A stretch of 64,000 nt of DNA. Source: Chrysemys picta bellii. Its lineage: Eukaryota; Chordata; Testudines; Emydidae. Both the position numbers and the translations under genes were made by a program. The stretch covers positions 11,246,572-11,310,571 of the forward strand of contig NC_088800.1 in assembly GCF_011386835.1 (NCBI RefSeq), given 5' to 3'. Shown piece by piece: positions 9,841-20,930 of the stretch (position 1 is its first letter; every line of letters begins with the position of its first letter). Below the pieces are notes generated by a model. That model had not been told where the DNA came from, did not search any database, and worked only from the letters and a program-made list of their open reading frames with translations.

Positions 9841-11433
9841 AACTAAAAAGTACCAGGACTACTTCAATGCCAACTTGGTACACCTTAGTCCTCACCAGCA
9901 GGGTCCATGTGAGTGCAACGTTTTAGAGCATGCTACATTTCACAACCCTGTAGATTGGAACATGGTGCCATTGGAGACAATCTCTAGGTCAGCAATCTGG
10001 TTGAATGAATCAGAAAAAATAGCAATAAATGTAGGCCTTCCTCCTGTTGGTAAATCATCCAGACTTTGAATTTTATGACTTTACACAGAAATATTTCTGC
10101 AGACCAGTTGTTCAGGACCTGTTTGTATATGTGACTTAGGTGACTAATCAGGCACCATGAACAGTCAATCACAAATGGTCTAAGATATAGTCAAAGCAAT
10201 GTGCCATACCAGTACCGATGATTCCCTCTATCAGTTCCGCTATGCGGGCCTGTGCAACAAAAAGGTGGAACCAATGGCTCCACCCCTTCCCCAACATAGT
10301 ACGGAAGGAAGAATAAGGTGGTACCGTTGACTCATTACTTGCAGTACAAGGGACAATCCTTGCTCACAATTAGCAAGAAAATATTTTATTACCTGTGAGA
10401 TATTTTATTCCAAGTGCATAGATGAATGACTGGATAAAATCTTCCATGGATGGATCATGGTGGTCAATTGTTTCTTTTTGTTCTTTAGTTTTTCCTCCTC
10501 CAAAGAAAAACTTTTTTCCCCCCATGTGCACTGGTGTTTTAGAAAAAAAAAATCCCCTTCTGCCGACATTCCCTTCTGAGTCTGGGAACCTCTATTGTCT
10601 TTTCTCCGGTAATAAATGATAATAATTAAAGGCAAATACACAATAATTAGTCACACTAGGTTTATCCATCTGGCATACCTGTATCACATCACTGTGTCTT
10701 TGAAACAGATGACAAGCACCATATTGCACAACATCCTGCTAATGGGACTGAGCGGAGAATGGAAAGGCAAAGGGGTTATAATAAAAAAAAGGTCAGCAAG
10801 AGGGAATAAGAACATCATACACATTAAAAAAAAAAAGAATGGTAACTGACCATTGAGTTATATATCACCCGTCAGCAGATGTGCTTCTCACTGGGGCTTT
10901 TGAGAGTATGGAAATGGACAGTATCCAGCACAGATTTATTTGTCCCTGAATTGATGATCACTTCCTGGAAGATTTTAGTTATGAGTTTAGAAGTATGTAG
11001 GGTAGCTAGTTATGTTGGTATCAGATGTTATAATCAATTCATACTGGATCTTTCGTTACGTGCAATGTTTGGGTTTCGCTCAGAGCACAGTGCATTATGG
11101 ACCAAATGACCATCTTCAATGAAGATTTTTTTTTCTTTCAACTCAAAGGAATCAAAACTGCCTCCTATGTCCTAACTGACAGGTATTCAGATGTCTCCTA
11201 TTGAACGTGCACTTTTTGGAGAATTGTAAGTAAGTGGTAGGCAGAGTACTTGGTATCCAGCATTTTTAGCAGCCTTCTCAATGTCCCTTGGGATTTGTGG
11301 GTAGAAGGCAGATCTGGGCTAAAAGTACCAAGAGTTTTCAACAAAAATGTACTTCATTTTTTTGAAGTGACAACTTCATTCCTGACCACACCCCATTAGT
11401 ATCTGCTTTCTGTGCACATTTGAGAGATGGAAA
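9841..11433. other. Unique-looking DNA
   Basis: No feature recognised. Includes an A-rich tract near 10824-10838. Confidence 0.4.
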
Positions 11434-11635
11434 TTTAATAATAATTCTTAGCTCATAAGTAGCTCTCAAAGCACTTTAAAAGAAGGGTCAGTATCATTGT
11501 TGTCATTTTACAGATGGGGCAACTGAGGCAAAAATAGATTAAGTGACTTGCCCAAGGTCATCCAGCAGGCCAGTGGCAGAGGTGGGAATAAAACCAGGTC
11601 TCCCAAGTTCCACTCCAATGCTCTAACCACTATGA
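11434..11635 (-). mobile_element. MIR-like SINE
   Basis: In plus orientation the text runs 'caaagcactttaaaag', 'tcattttacagatggggcaactgaggca', 'aagtgacttgcccaaggtcatccagcaggccagtggcagag', 'accaggtctcccaag', 'gctctaaccact'. This is the reverse complement of MIR from its 3' part to its tRNA-like head. It is one of the best preserved MIR-type copies here, though its TSDs cannot be recognised. Confidence 0.8.
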
Positions 11636-11753
11636 ATATTCAGAGAGTGAATTTCAAAGTCATATGCATTCTGATTTTCAGATTAGCTCCCCCAGAAGTG
11701 CTTCCTCACTCATCTAAGCAGGGAGCAAAAACCAATCCCCATTGATAGTTGAT

Positions 11754-11885
11754 TTACATTTTGCATTGTGGTAGTGCCTAAGAGCCCCAGTCATCACTGG
11801 GCTAGGTGCTGCACAAATGCAGAACAAAAGATGGTCTCTGCCCCAAAGAGCTTACAATTTAAGTATAAGAAAACAACAGGTTAAT
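11754..11885. mobile_element. Ancient interspersed repeat, unclassified
   Basis: The phrases 'gtagtgcctaagagccccagtcatcactgggctaggtgctgcac' and 'ccccaaagagcttacaatttaagta' belong to a repeat widespread in turtles, birds and crocodilians. A shorter relative is at 12400-12475 (gggctaggcactgtcaaagcacatagg). I do not assign the class. Confidence 0.5.
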
Positions 11886-14603
11886 TTTGTCCAGCTACAA
11901 CTAACCCATTTCTTGAATTTTGCATAGCTGAAAACTGTTCGCAAGTTAGAAAGTTTGCAAAATATGCATCAAATATTCTAATAAGCTAAACATCAGAATA
12001 GTGGCAATTCACATCCACTTTACCCTTGCTTCATGTGAATGCAAATGATGATCCTAGGTGCAAGGAAGAATCAAGCCCGACAAACACAAAGTAGATTAAC
12101 ATATTGCTATTTTGTTTCCTTTTTGCAAGAATACTTACCTGCTCAGTTTATAGGGAACTTCCTTATTTTTTTCTCCACAGTGAAAAGAATTGTTCTGTAG
12201 ATGCTGAATCAAGTAGTGTTGCAGGCAACAGTTGAAGTATGTTTGAAGTGAATCTTGGCAGATGGCACATGCTTTGTTGGATATCCAGGCTAAAGGAAAA
12301 AACCATGAGTGTTAGTAAGCTAACCTGCTCTTAAATACAATGCTGTGTTTCTTTTTTCCCCTGTGACATCCAGGATTCCATGAAAGGGTTAATTACTATT
12401 ATCATTATTTGTTTGTTCACTTGCAGTGCCAACAATGGGCTAGGCACTGTCAAAGCACATAGGAAGATAGCAAAATAATCAAAAATCTATTCTGCAATTC
12501 TGCACCAGCAAGACAAGGGCTGTGGTTGCTGCTTGAAAGGCAAAACAAAAGCCCACATTTCACATCACTTCTTGAAGTCTAAATTAAGACCATATTGACA
12601 TATGCATTCATTATGTGTTTGATTGGAAAATAAATTCTTCATTTCTCCAAGAAAGCACATCTAGTATTCATGTTATGGAACGGGTGCTTTGCTCCACTCC
12701 AGAAGCTATTGCATTTCAGTGATGGGTGTGTGATCCCCACTGCATATATATTGCACAGTATATAGTGTCCATTCCTGCTTCCATTGATATCCACAAATGT
12801 TTTGCCATTAAATTAAATTGGATTAAAATATATTTGTAAAGAAATTGTGGATCCTTTAAAACTGATAGTCACCATATAAAGCTAAGCTATGAATTAGTTA
12901 TTAGTTAACCCTGGGAAAATTAATTGGGAGCAGCTTTTTAAAGTATTTCATATGACATGTTTTCTGTACAAAAAGAGTATTTTTGTCTTGTTTATTTCTT
13001 TTTTCTCATGAACATTCCCCGGTGATAACTTTCATGGATCTTATTGAAGCTGCTCATTGTTCTGTTGATACATAATTAAAGGGCACTTCCATAGGAAATT
13101 AGTGTACTATTTTTATTTAATCTTTATTGTAATTACTGTACAAGGGCTGTGCTGTCTATATGCTACTCCATACACTGTCATCTCCCTTCCCTGAAGGAAA
13201 TCGCTATTCATTCTCTCCTGGATAAGCTTCTAATCTACTCAAGTGATACATTTGCCCTTTAACCTATGGACAGTAATATTACAGCTTGTTGTGCCAGCAT
13301 CTTTCATGAAAAAAAGAGATGCTAGGGAAGCCCAGGTTGCCTGTTGTTTTTGTCCACTCAGAACTGGATGTTGCTGTACTGAACTTCCAGGCCATACCCA
13401 CCTTAGGTGAATACTCAGGACTTTTCTAGCTTATTAATATTGTTTCAATTCAATGTCCTGACTATTGTAAGAAAACCTTCTTGCAAAGTAACTGAAACTT
13501 AAGCATCTGCATAGACTCCACATGGAATGCTAACCATGTAAATCAGATAGAAACACAACTATGTGTGTTTCTTTGTTTTAATCACTTTCCTGGAATCCCA
13601 AAGTTATAAACACATTGAAGTCTTGCTTCTGTACAGGAGCTTTTCTTTTCATGCATTGCAATTCAGCTTCCAGCAGGTGGTCTTCAAGGAGGTAAAAGTC
13701 TCCTTACAAAACTAGTTCTAGCAAACTAAAGACATCATGAGTTTCCATCAAAGGAAAGAGCCAAGGTTTAAGGTGACTTTGGTCTCCCTGGAAACTTCTT
13801 GTCAGAGCCAAAGTGACTGGTAAACTAGTCAGAACAATTAAACAAAAATAGTTAATTCATAAAACACAATTTGTATGAATAAAACATTCATGATGATTTA
13901 TTTCACAGAGAAGATATAGAATAGATGTGGTTCTGGGCTGGAACCCAGCTAACCCTAGCCCGCTCCATAAACTTTCCTAAAGTTCAGATATGGCTCCTAA
14001 ACTCAATTGAACTCAAACACGCCAGAATTTGGACCAAACTTCATGGCTGTGACCCATCTTCAGGCTGAGGCAGACTACATTTGAGTTGTATGTCATCTAC
14101 AGTAGATCTAGGATCTTGTTTAAATGAATATTGTTCAATTCCCTTTCATGTAGGGACATAACATTTAACACATTTTTTAAGACTGGTTGATTAAAGTACA
14201 AGGAACTCCAATGACCCATAAATCTTTACAGGGCCTGCAGCACATATTAGAATCCAGGACCTTTCCAGAAATTATCTAGTCCATTTTTTGCCAAGTATAT
14301 ATTTTATGTAATTGATAACTTACTTTTTCCTTGTAGCTGATCTTATTGTGTTCTTCATGGTGTCCCACGGGGCTGCATTCTGGCCCTCGTGCATATGAGT
14401 GTCTGAATTGGCTTCCCTTTTTCAACCAGCATGAGGAGTGAAATTATCATTGCTACACTACATCAATATCACTCAGGTCTGCTTTGATTTACTAGCAGAT
14501 TGATCCCAGTGGTCTAGCACTGCTCTCTTGCCCAGCAGATGTGCAGATCTGGTTGTTGTCTCAAAGGGAATGGTGTAAACACAATTGGTAGAGATTTTCA
14601 AGA
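11886..14603. other. AT-rich, unique-looking DNA
   Basis: Apart from a short old repeat at about 12400-12475 I see no feature. There is no open frame of note in this part on either strand. Confidence 0.4.
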
Positions 14604-14961
14604 CGACTGGAATTACCATACTGGATCAGATCCATTGTCCATCTAACCCAGGCTCTGACTGTGGCCAGCATCAGATGAAGGTGCAAGAAATACCAGGCAG
14701 GTGTGGGATGATCTCCCCATCCCCCTCCATGAAGATCTGATCCAAATCCTTAATAATTAGATGCTGGTTTAAATAATGAAGCATGATTTATTATAGACAT
14801 TCAAAAACTTTCATAAGCATTAACTATTATAACTCTGTCTATTCTTGTTATCCATATTAATGTCCAATTTCTTTATAAATCTCACTAAATTCTTGGCTCT
14901 ATAAAATCCTGTAGCAATGAGTTCCACAGTCTTAAACAAAAGATATCTTCTACTGAAATTA
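14604..14961 (-). mobile_element. CR1 LINE fragment
   Basis: 'ccatactggatcagatccattgtccatctaacccagg', 'gtggccagcatcagatgaaggtgcaaga' and 'gcaatgagttccacagtcttaaa' are in the order of the CR1 3' non-coding region in reverse orientation. It is diverged and interrupted on its right by the hAT relic that starts near 14962. Confidence 0.7.
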
Positions 14962-15935
14962 CTAGGGCTGTCAATTAATTTAAAAAATGAATCGTGATTA
15001 ATTGCATGATTTAAAAAATTAATCATGATTAATCGCACTGTTAAATAATAATCAAATACCATTTATTTAAATATTTTTGGATGTTTTCTACATTTTCAAA
15101 TATGTTGATTTCAGTTACAACACAAAATACAAAATCTACAGTGCTCACTTTATATTTATTTTTATTACAAATATTTACACTGAAATAAACAAAAGAAATC
15201 ATATTTTTCAGTTCACCTAATATAAGTACTGTAGTGCAATCTCTTTATCATGAAAGTTGAACTTACAAATGTAGAATTATGTACAAAAAACCCCTGCATT
15301 CAAAAATTAAACAATGTAAAACTTTAGAGCCCACAAGTCCAATCAGTCCTATTTCTTGTTCAGTCAATCACTCAGACAAACAAGTTTGTTTACATTTGCA
15401 GAAGATAATGCTGCCTGTTTCTTGTTTACAATGTCATCTGAAAGTGAGAACAGGTGTTTGCATGGCACTGTTGTAGTCAGCGTCGCAAGATATTTACATG
15501 ACGGATGCGCTAAAGATTCATATGTCCCTTGATGCTTCAACCACCATTCCGGAGGACATGCATCCATGCAGATGACGGGCTGTGCTCGATAACAATCCAA
15601 AGCAGAGCGGACCAACACATGTTCATTTTCATCGTCTCAGTCATATGCCACCAGCAGAAGGTTGATTTTCTTTTTTGGTGGTTTGGGTTCTGTAGTTTCC
15701 ACACCAAAGTGTTTCTCTTTTAAGACTTCTGAAAGCATGCGCCACACTCATCCCTCTCAGATTTTCGAAGGCACTTCAGATTCTTAAATCTTGGGTCAAG
15801 TGCTGTAACTATCTTTCGAAATTTCACATTGGTATCTTCTTTGCATATTGTCAGATTTGTAGTGAAACTGTTCTTAAAACGAACATGTGCTGGGTCATTA
15901 TCTGAGACTGCTATAATATGAAATATATGGCAGAA
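14962..15935 (-). mobile_element. 5'-truncated autonomous-type hAT transposon relic
   Basis: The plus-strand left edge (tagggctgtcaattaat) is the hAT 3' terminus. It is followed by an AT-rich non-coding end with repeated 'attaatcatgattaat' text, then by transposase coding sequence on the minus strand (about 15340-15920). The 5' part of the gene and the other terminus are missing; at about 15936 the sequence changes abruptly into a different hAT MITE. Confidence 0.85.
15340..15920 (-). pseudogene. hAT transposase C-terminal region, decayed
   Basis: hAT transposases cut and paste hAT elements in the nucleus. Reading the minus strand from about 15900, the first frame contains VTALDPRFKN, the conserved 'LDPRFK' stretch of hAT proteins. 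A 1-nt deletion near 15740 shifts the frame, which then continues through PPKKKIN. An in-frame TGA lies at 15637-15639. The next part (15364-15618) encodes the hAT dimerisation region: CPPEWWLKHQGTYESLAHP, then YLATLTTTVPCKHLFSLSDD and IVNKKQAALSSANVNKLVCL. It ends in a stop just after CLSD. The catalytic N-terminal part and the zinc-finger are absent. At least one frameshift and two stops show that it cannot make a working transposase. Confidence 0.88.
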
Positions 15936-16121
15936 TGCGGTTCACCGTTCCAGGCCAATAGGGGCTGCAGGAAGCAGTGCGGGCCGAGGGACGTACTAGC
16001 CGCCCTTCCGCCAGTGGGAGCCACGATCTGCCAAACCTGGAGAGGTGGCGGGTAAACAAACCCGCCCGGCCCACCAGGGGCTTTCCCTGAACAAGCAGTG
16101 GCCCTAGTTTGAGAACCACTG
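15936..16121. mobile_element. Left-truncated GC-rich hAT MITE (CAGTGGTTCTCAAAC-type end)
   Basis: The sequence starts mid-element at ggttcaccgttccaggcca, passes through cgggtaaacaaacccgcccggc and ccaggggctttccctg, and ends at gtttgagaaccactg. It is the right half of the family whose complete copies are at 28876 and 50866. The left half is replaced by the hAT transposase relic. Confidence 0.82.
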
Positions 16122-17153
16122 TTCTATACCATACTGTTTCACATAAACAGGCTGTGTGCCTTTCTTTTTGCCACATACTCTTGCAGTCCTACATCCAGGG
16201 CTGATCTCAAAGAAACAAACTGAATGTGTCAGTGCTTTAAATTATAAGGAAGACTTGTGTCTCAGCCCACTGTAACTGCGGGGCCACGCCTGGCAGGACA
16301 GGAAAAAAACATCCACCCCAACAGATACCATGCGCAAGGGAAGAAACTTCATTTCCATTATCACCTCCCTTCATCCACTCAAAACACATCGCTGCAGGGG
16401 TTGTCATGGTGATGCAGGTTTGACCTCTCACTTTTTACTCTTCCAGGAGCTAAAAGGTAAAAATGAGGTAGTCTGTCTCAAATGGAAATCAACCTCCCTC
16501 CGTTAAAATGACATTCAGTCGCTTTTGCCCTTCGTCAAACCGAATGCTCTGTGGCCAAGATTAAAATTAATTAAATAATTTAATTAAAACAGCCCAGAGT
16601 GCAAAGACACAGAGAAGGCTTGATTCAAGAGCAGTACCAGGATTGTGCCTGACAGTAAAGGCCCCTGTCAAAGTTTCCCAGAAATCCAGTTACCATGCCC
16701 TGCGCTTCCCCTCTTTCCCTGTCTGCAGTGGTTGGTTGGTTTGTTTGTTTGGTCTGGTTTGGGGTTTGTGTGGGTGGAAGCTCTAGGGTAAGAAATCAAA
16801 CTATTGATTGAACTGCATAGCAGCCTCAGAAGCCATTATTAGCATCCTGCCATATGCGAGACTGTAAAGGGTAAATTCATTTATGTATATTTATATTCTC
16901 GAGATGTGGGTTTCAGCAAACCAGCTGTTTTGCCAGATTGGCAGAAGCAGGCTGGCACACATACTCTCCTAGTCTCTGGATCGAGGCAGTCAACTGAGCA
17001 GAGGTGTTTATGTGGATGTGTGGGGTGGGCTCTGATTTTTGTGCTTGAGAAGCTGTCCTCCTCTGTCTGCCAGTTTAGGAGCCTAGCCCTCTGCTTTGGT
17101 AACCATCGCCTTTCCCCTCCTCCATCTCCTTTTCCCCACCAGTTTGACAAAGC
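16122..17153. other. Unique-looking DNA
   Basis: No repeat or exon recognised. Long open frames at 16881-17395 begin here but run into the GC-rich MITE at 17154 and carry no domain. Confidence 0.4.
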
Positions 17154-17367
17154 CAGGGCCAGCTCCAGGGTTTTGGCCACCCCAAGCAGCCAAAAAAAAA
17201 AGCCGCGATCACGATCTGTGGTGGCAATTCGGCGGGAGGTCCTTCGCTCCGAGCGGGAGTGAGGGACCTTCTGCCGAATTGCCGCCGAATAGCTGGACGT
17301 GCCACCCCTTTCCTGAGTGGCCGCCCCAAGCACCTGCTTGCCAGGCTGGTGCCTGGAGTCGGCCCCG
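17154..17367. mobile_element. 214-bp GC-rich nonautonomous element with near-perfect 8-bp TSD
   Basis: The left end is cagggccagctccagg and the right end ctggagtcggccccg is its imperfect inverse. The flanking 8-mers are gacaaagc (17146-17153) and gacatagc (17368-17375), which differ at one base. The interior has inverted 'aattcggcgg' / 'ccgccgaat' blocks. Relatives sit at 33191 and 40182. The 8-bp TSD suggests a hAT-type mechanism. Confidence 0.8.
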
Positions 17368-17521
17368 GACATAGCAGCAGGCCACGATCACTCAAGGAGT
17401 CAATGTGATTGCAAAGGAATTTTATTTAAATTAAGGATGGGCCAGTTGCACAGAAAACCTCTGATGCAAATTCCCTAGCCCATGGTAGACGTATGTCAAA
17501 CGTACTTCTGCATATGAATTG

Positions 17522-18101
17522 CTGGTGCTTGGGGCGGCACATTTTTAGGGGCGGCATGGCCGGCGCCAGAATGCCGCCCCTAAAAATGTGCCCCGGCCGC
17601 CCTAGCTCACCTCCGCTGCTGCTGTCGCGGCGCGCAAAACAGCTCTCAAACCTGGGAGGGAGGGGGAGCAGCGGCACGCGAATCAGCTGTTTCGCGCGCC
17701 GCGGTGGCTCAGGGTCTCCCCCTCCCTCCCAGGCTCTCAAACCTGGGAGGGAGGGGGAGATCCCAAGCGGCCGATTCGCGTGCCGCTGCTCCCCCTCCGT
17801 CCCAGGCTTGAGAGCCTGGGAGGGAGGGGGGGGAAGTGGCGCCCGCGCCGCGGCCACTCGGAGTCTCCCCCTCCCTCCCAGGCTCTCAAACCTGGGAGGG
17901 AGCGGGAGATCCCGAGCGGCCATTTCGTGCGCCGCTGCTCCCCCTCCCTCCCAGACTTGAGACCCTGGGGGGAGGAGGCAGGGCTGGGGATTTGGGGAAG
18001 GGGCGGAGTTGAGGTGGGGCCGGGGGTGGGGTAATTAAAGAACGGGGGGGCGGCCAAAATTGTTTTTGCTTTGGGCGGCAAAAATCCTAGAGCTGGCCCT
18101 G
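17522..18101. mobile_element. GC-rich nonautonomous element with internal minisatellite
   Basis: The right end (ttgggcggcaaaaatcctag, agctggccctg) matches the inverted CAGGGCCRGCTC end of the element at 17154. The left side (cttggggcggcacattttt) resembles the subterminal part only, so the outer left end is probably missing and no TSD was found. Near the left, 'ggggcggca' and 'tgccgcccc' form a short hairpin. Positions 17640-17965 hold tandem hairpin-forming units. Confidence 0.65.
17640..17965. repeat. GC-rich tandem hairpin repeat inside a transposon
   Basis: Units contain 'ctctcaaacctgggagggaggggga' or its inverse 'cccctccctcccaggctt', alternating with 'gccgctgctccccctcc' and 'ctcagggtctccccctcc'. 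Occurrences start near 17643, 17733, 17811, 17882 and 17954, so spacing is about 70-90 bp. Successive blocks can fold back on each other, since CCTCCCAGG and CCTGGGAGG pair. Confidence 0.82.
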
Positions 18102-18345
18102 CCCAGAGGGAGTGAACCTAATAGGTAATGATCAAGTGATCTCTCTCCTGCCATCCATCTCCACCCTCTGACAGAGGCTAGGGACACCATTCCTTACCCA
18201 TCCTGGCTAATAGCCATTAATGGACTTAACCTCCATGAATTTATCCAGTTCTCTTTTAAACGCGGTTATCATCCTAGCCTTCACAATCTCCTCAGGTAAG
18301 GAGTTCCCCAAGTTCCACCTCAGTGAAAAAAAGCCTAGGCCAGGA
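18102..18345 (-). mobile_element. CR1 LINE fragment
   Basis: 'cccagagggagtgaacctaataggtaatgatcaagtgatc', 'tggctaatagccattaatgga' and 'cttcacaatctcctcaggtaaggagttcccc' follow the CR1 3' region in reverse orientation. The left boundary is created by the GC-rich element ending at 18101. A further weak CR1-like scrap (ttccacaggttaattacacctg) is at about 18774-18800. Confidence 0.78.
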
Positions 18346-18993
18346 AGAGGGCTAGTTCTGTGACAAACAACAAAGTCCCAGTGTAGTAATTTAGTCTTAC
18401 CCTAAAACTACACATCTCACCCTGGTTTCTCCTGCCTGTGTAGGGGGAGAAATAGCAGCTCCTTGGTACCTGCTCTCCCTCAATTGCAGACCATCAATCT
18501 GGGTAGCCCAAACAGAGCAAAGACGTTGGTTTATCTTTATGAAGTTTCCTTTAGAAACAAAGCCAGTCCCTACCACAATACAGCGATGATTTGGTTTCCC
18601 CATCTGACAGTGGCCAATGCTAAGAAAGGCATAGAGCCCTCATAATGCATATGACTGTGCCATACTGTACATGAAGGAAGGACTGTGAATTGCTTCCTGC
18701 CTCCACTGGCAGTCAGTTTATACCCTGAACCATTAAGATGGATAGCATGAATAGTGCATCCTGAGGACCTGCGTTCCACAGGTTAATTACACCTGACATA
18801 GTAAAGCATTCCCCTTGTTCGATATAAACAGCCCCAAACATTTGTTTTTGGAGTAGCTGTTTTTCTCTGCACGTGACCCAATGTTAGACTGCTGTAAGCC
18901 TGGTCTGCCTCTTTGTAGAAGGCGGAAAGGGGGTCAAATTAGATTTAATTCACTTGTCTAATGTGTGTGTGGGGGGGATTTTCTAAGTTTAGG
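18346..18993. other. Mostly unclassified DNA
   Basis: Apart from the weak CR1-like scrap near 18774 I see nothing recognisable. Confidence 0.4.
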
Positions 18994-19001
18994 CTCTAGA
19001 G

Positions 19002-19317
19002 CAGGTATGGCCAAACTGCAACTCTTTTACAGTTGAAGTGCAGCTCACTGAGTCCCCCACTTCCCCCTTTCCATTCTCCATCTATTAGACTGGGGGAGGG
19101 GAGAGCTTGGGGCTTCTGCCCTATGGCAGGGTGGTGGTGCTAGGGGCTTCTGCCCAGTGGGGAGGGGTTCTGGAGGCCTCAGCATTGAGAATGCACCTGC
19201 CAGGGCTCAGGGCCCCAGAAGGAGCAGGGCTGAAGGCCTGGCAAACGTTCCCTGGCTCTTGATCTTCTGAAGATTGTCATATGCAGCTCGGAGGACCAGT
19301 AAGTTTCGTTGCCCCTG
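19002..19317. mobile_element. 316-bp hAT-type nonautonomous element, TSD CTCTAGAG
   Basis: The ends are caggtatggccaaac and gtttcgttgcccctg, imperfect inverses. The 8-bp TSD ctctagag is exact on both sides (18994-19001 and 19318-19325) and fits the NTCTAGAN preference reported for Charlie-like hATs. The interior is not the palindromic core of the other hAT copies here, so this is a separate family. It encodes nothing. Confidence 0.88.
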
Positions 19318-19325
19318 CTCTAGAG

Positions 19326-20715
19326 GAAAGATTCATCCCTGGAATAGCTCTATGAGCTTCATTTCAATTACACCGGGGATCAATCTGGCCCCTTTTGCAC
19401 ACACTGGGGGGGGGGGGGTATGTATAGCAGCGCAGTACCACTGGTGCCTATTGTACCTTTGGAAATTCAACAGCTGATGTGCATTCGGAAGCTGCTGACT
19501 CGTCTGTAGTTATGATCCTAAATTCATACCTCAAATGCATTTATAACTTTTTCTCTCTGTCATCCTGCATTTTCCACAATCCCAAAGATCCAATTGTTAT
19601 TAGATAAAATAACCAATGACATTCTATGGTTACAGTACAGACTATAACCACTAAATCCATATGAAAAAACCCTGAATACATCCCTCCACCCCAGGAGAAA
19701 CGTTCTGCTTTTCACATTTAATTGTACTAGTTATCATCTATTCCTACTCACTGGGCATTAAAATACACCCTATTTAAGCTCTGATGTACTTCTCACTGGA
19801 GTAGAGCCTGGATCTAAAATAGCACATATTTTACAAAGTGAGGTAATGTAAAATATGTCTTCCAAACACCTTCTCCATACTAGCTCTCTCCAGGGCTTTA
19901 CCCAGAGAATCATCTTTCTTTATAGTGCCATCATTTAAGTGTTTGCTTATTAGTAGAATGAACTTGTCAGTAACTGTCTCCCCCGCAACTCCATCCCTGC
20001 TCCTTAAATGCCCAACCCTGCAGCATGGGTCCAGAGAACTTCTGCCAAAGTCATTTCAACATCAACCAATCAGCATTCTCCAGGGCTGGCAGGTCATTTT
20101 TCAACATTCTGCACAGCCAATAGGTCACATTCGGGGCCAGTCAGCATTGGACAAAGGTGCTGGGGTCATGTTCAGCAGCACCACTTTTCTCAGGCACCCC
20201 TGAGAATGAAAGAAAAACTTGGCAAGTGGGCAGGTTGGTGCCGTAAGCATGTAGACTGCCCAGCACATAGTCCTCCCAAGACTTCCATTTGTGGAGTATG
20301 GATGGATGATTATTGGAGGCTTGGAACTATAGCCAGTCGTTGCTTTACAGAGCAAATCCCTGCAATTTGCCCTTTGGGACTGCAGATAGCAGAGTATATT
20401 TATGTGTCTAATAAAAACCCCAACTGCATAAAAGATATGTTATAAATAAGTTCTATAGAAATAGCCCCAAATATTTTAACATCGTTATAAAAAATAGCAT
20501 CCAAAAGAAAACATGTAGGACACCATATTGAGTATAGACTTCCAACCTCAGTGGTCTACTACCAGCTGGATTTAAATTATATGTATATGAACTGGAACTA
20601 TTTTGTGGCTGCTTATGTCTTCAAGGAGACATGATTTATTTCCCAACTGACTCGGGGTGGGGTGGGGTGGGGAGGACAGCTTGAGGGCAAGGTACAGGTC
20701 CGGGAAAAGGTGACT
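19326..20715. other. Unclassified DNA with G tract and CCAAT cluster
   Basis: A pure G run lies at about 19406-19418 and a (GGGGT)n stretch at about 20653-20673. Three CCAAT pentamers occur within 90 bp: 20065-20069 and 20117-20121 on the plus strand, and the inverse ATTGG at 20146-20150. An open frame at 20008-20445 (145 codons) has no recognisable domain. No gene is called. Confidence 0.4.
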
Positions 20716-20930
20716 TGAGACCTAATCTGAACTCTGGCACATATTTCCTTTGTGATCTCAGGCAAAATATTTCATCTCAGGGTGCCTCAGTTTCCTCCTC
20801 CATAAAACAAAGATAATAATACTGACCTCTCTGTGTGCTGAGAGATTGAATCCATGTTTGTGACATGCCTTGAAATCCTCCGGTAGAAAGCATGAGAGAC
20901 ATAAAAATTGTAAATAAATCTTTGTTATTC
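20716..20930 (+). mobile_element. MIR-like SINE
   Basis: 'gatctcaggcaaaatatttcatctcagggtgcctcagtttcc', 'tccataaaacaaagataataatactgacctc' and 'agagattgaatccatg' follow MIR order in plus orientation. Confidence 0.72.

Noticed and set aside
17075..18081. CpG-rich island that might be a promoter with several long overlapping frames
   Set aside because: The GC content is explained by two nonautonomous transposons and their internal minisatellite. Open frames on both strands reflect the lack of AT-rich stop codons.
20065..20150. Cluster of three CCAAT pentamers as a promoter
   Set aside because: No TATA box, CpG richness or downstream exon accompanies it. Pentamers occur often by chance.
20008..20445. 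145-codon open frame
   Set aside because: No domain recognised and an antisense frame overlaps; without transcript evidence it is not called.
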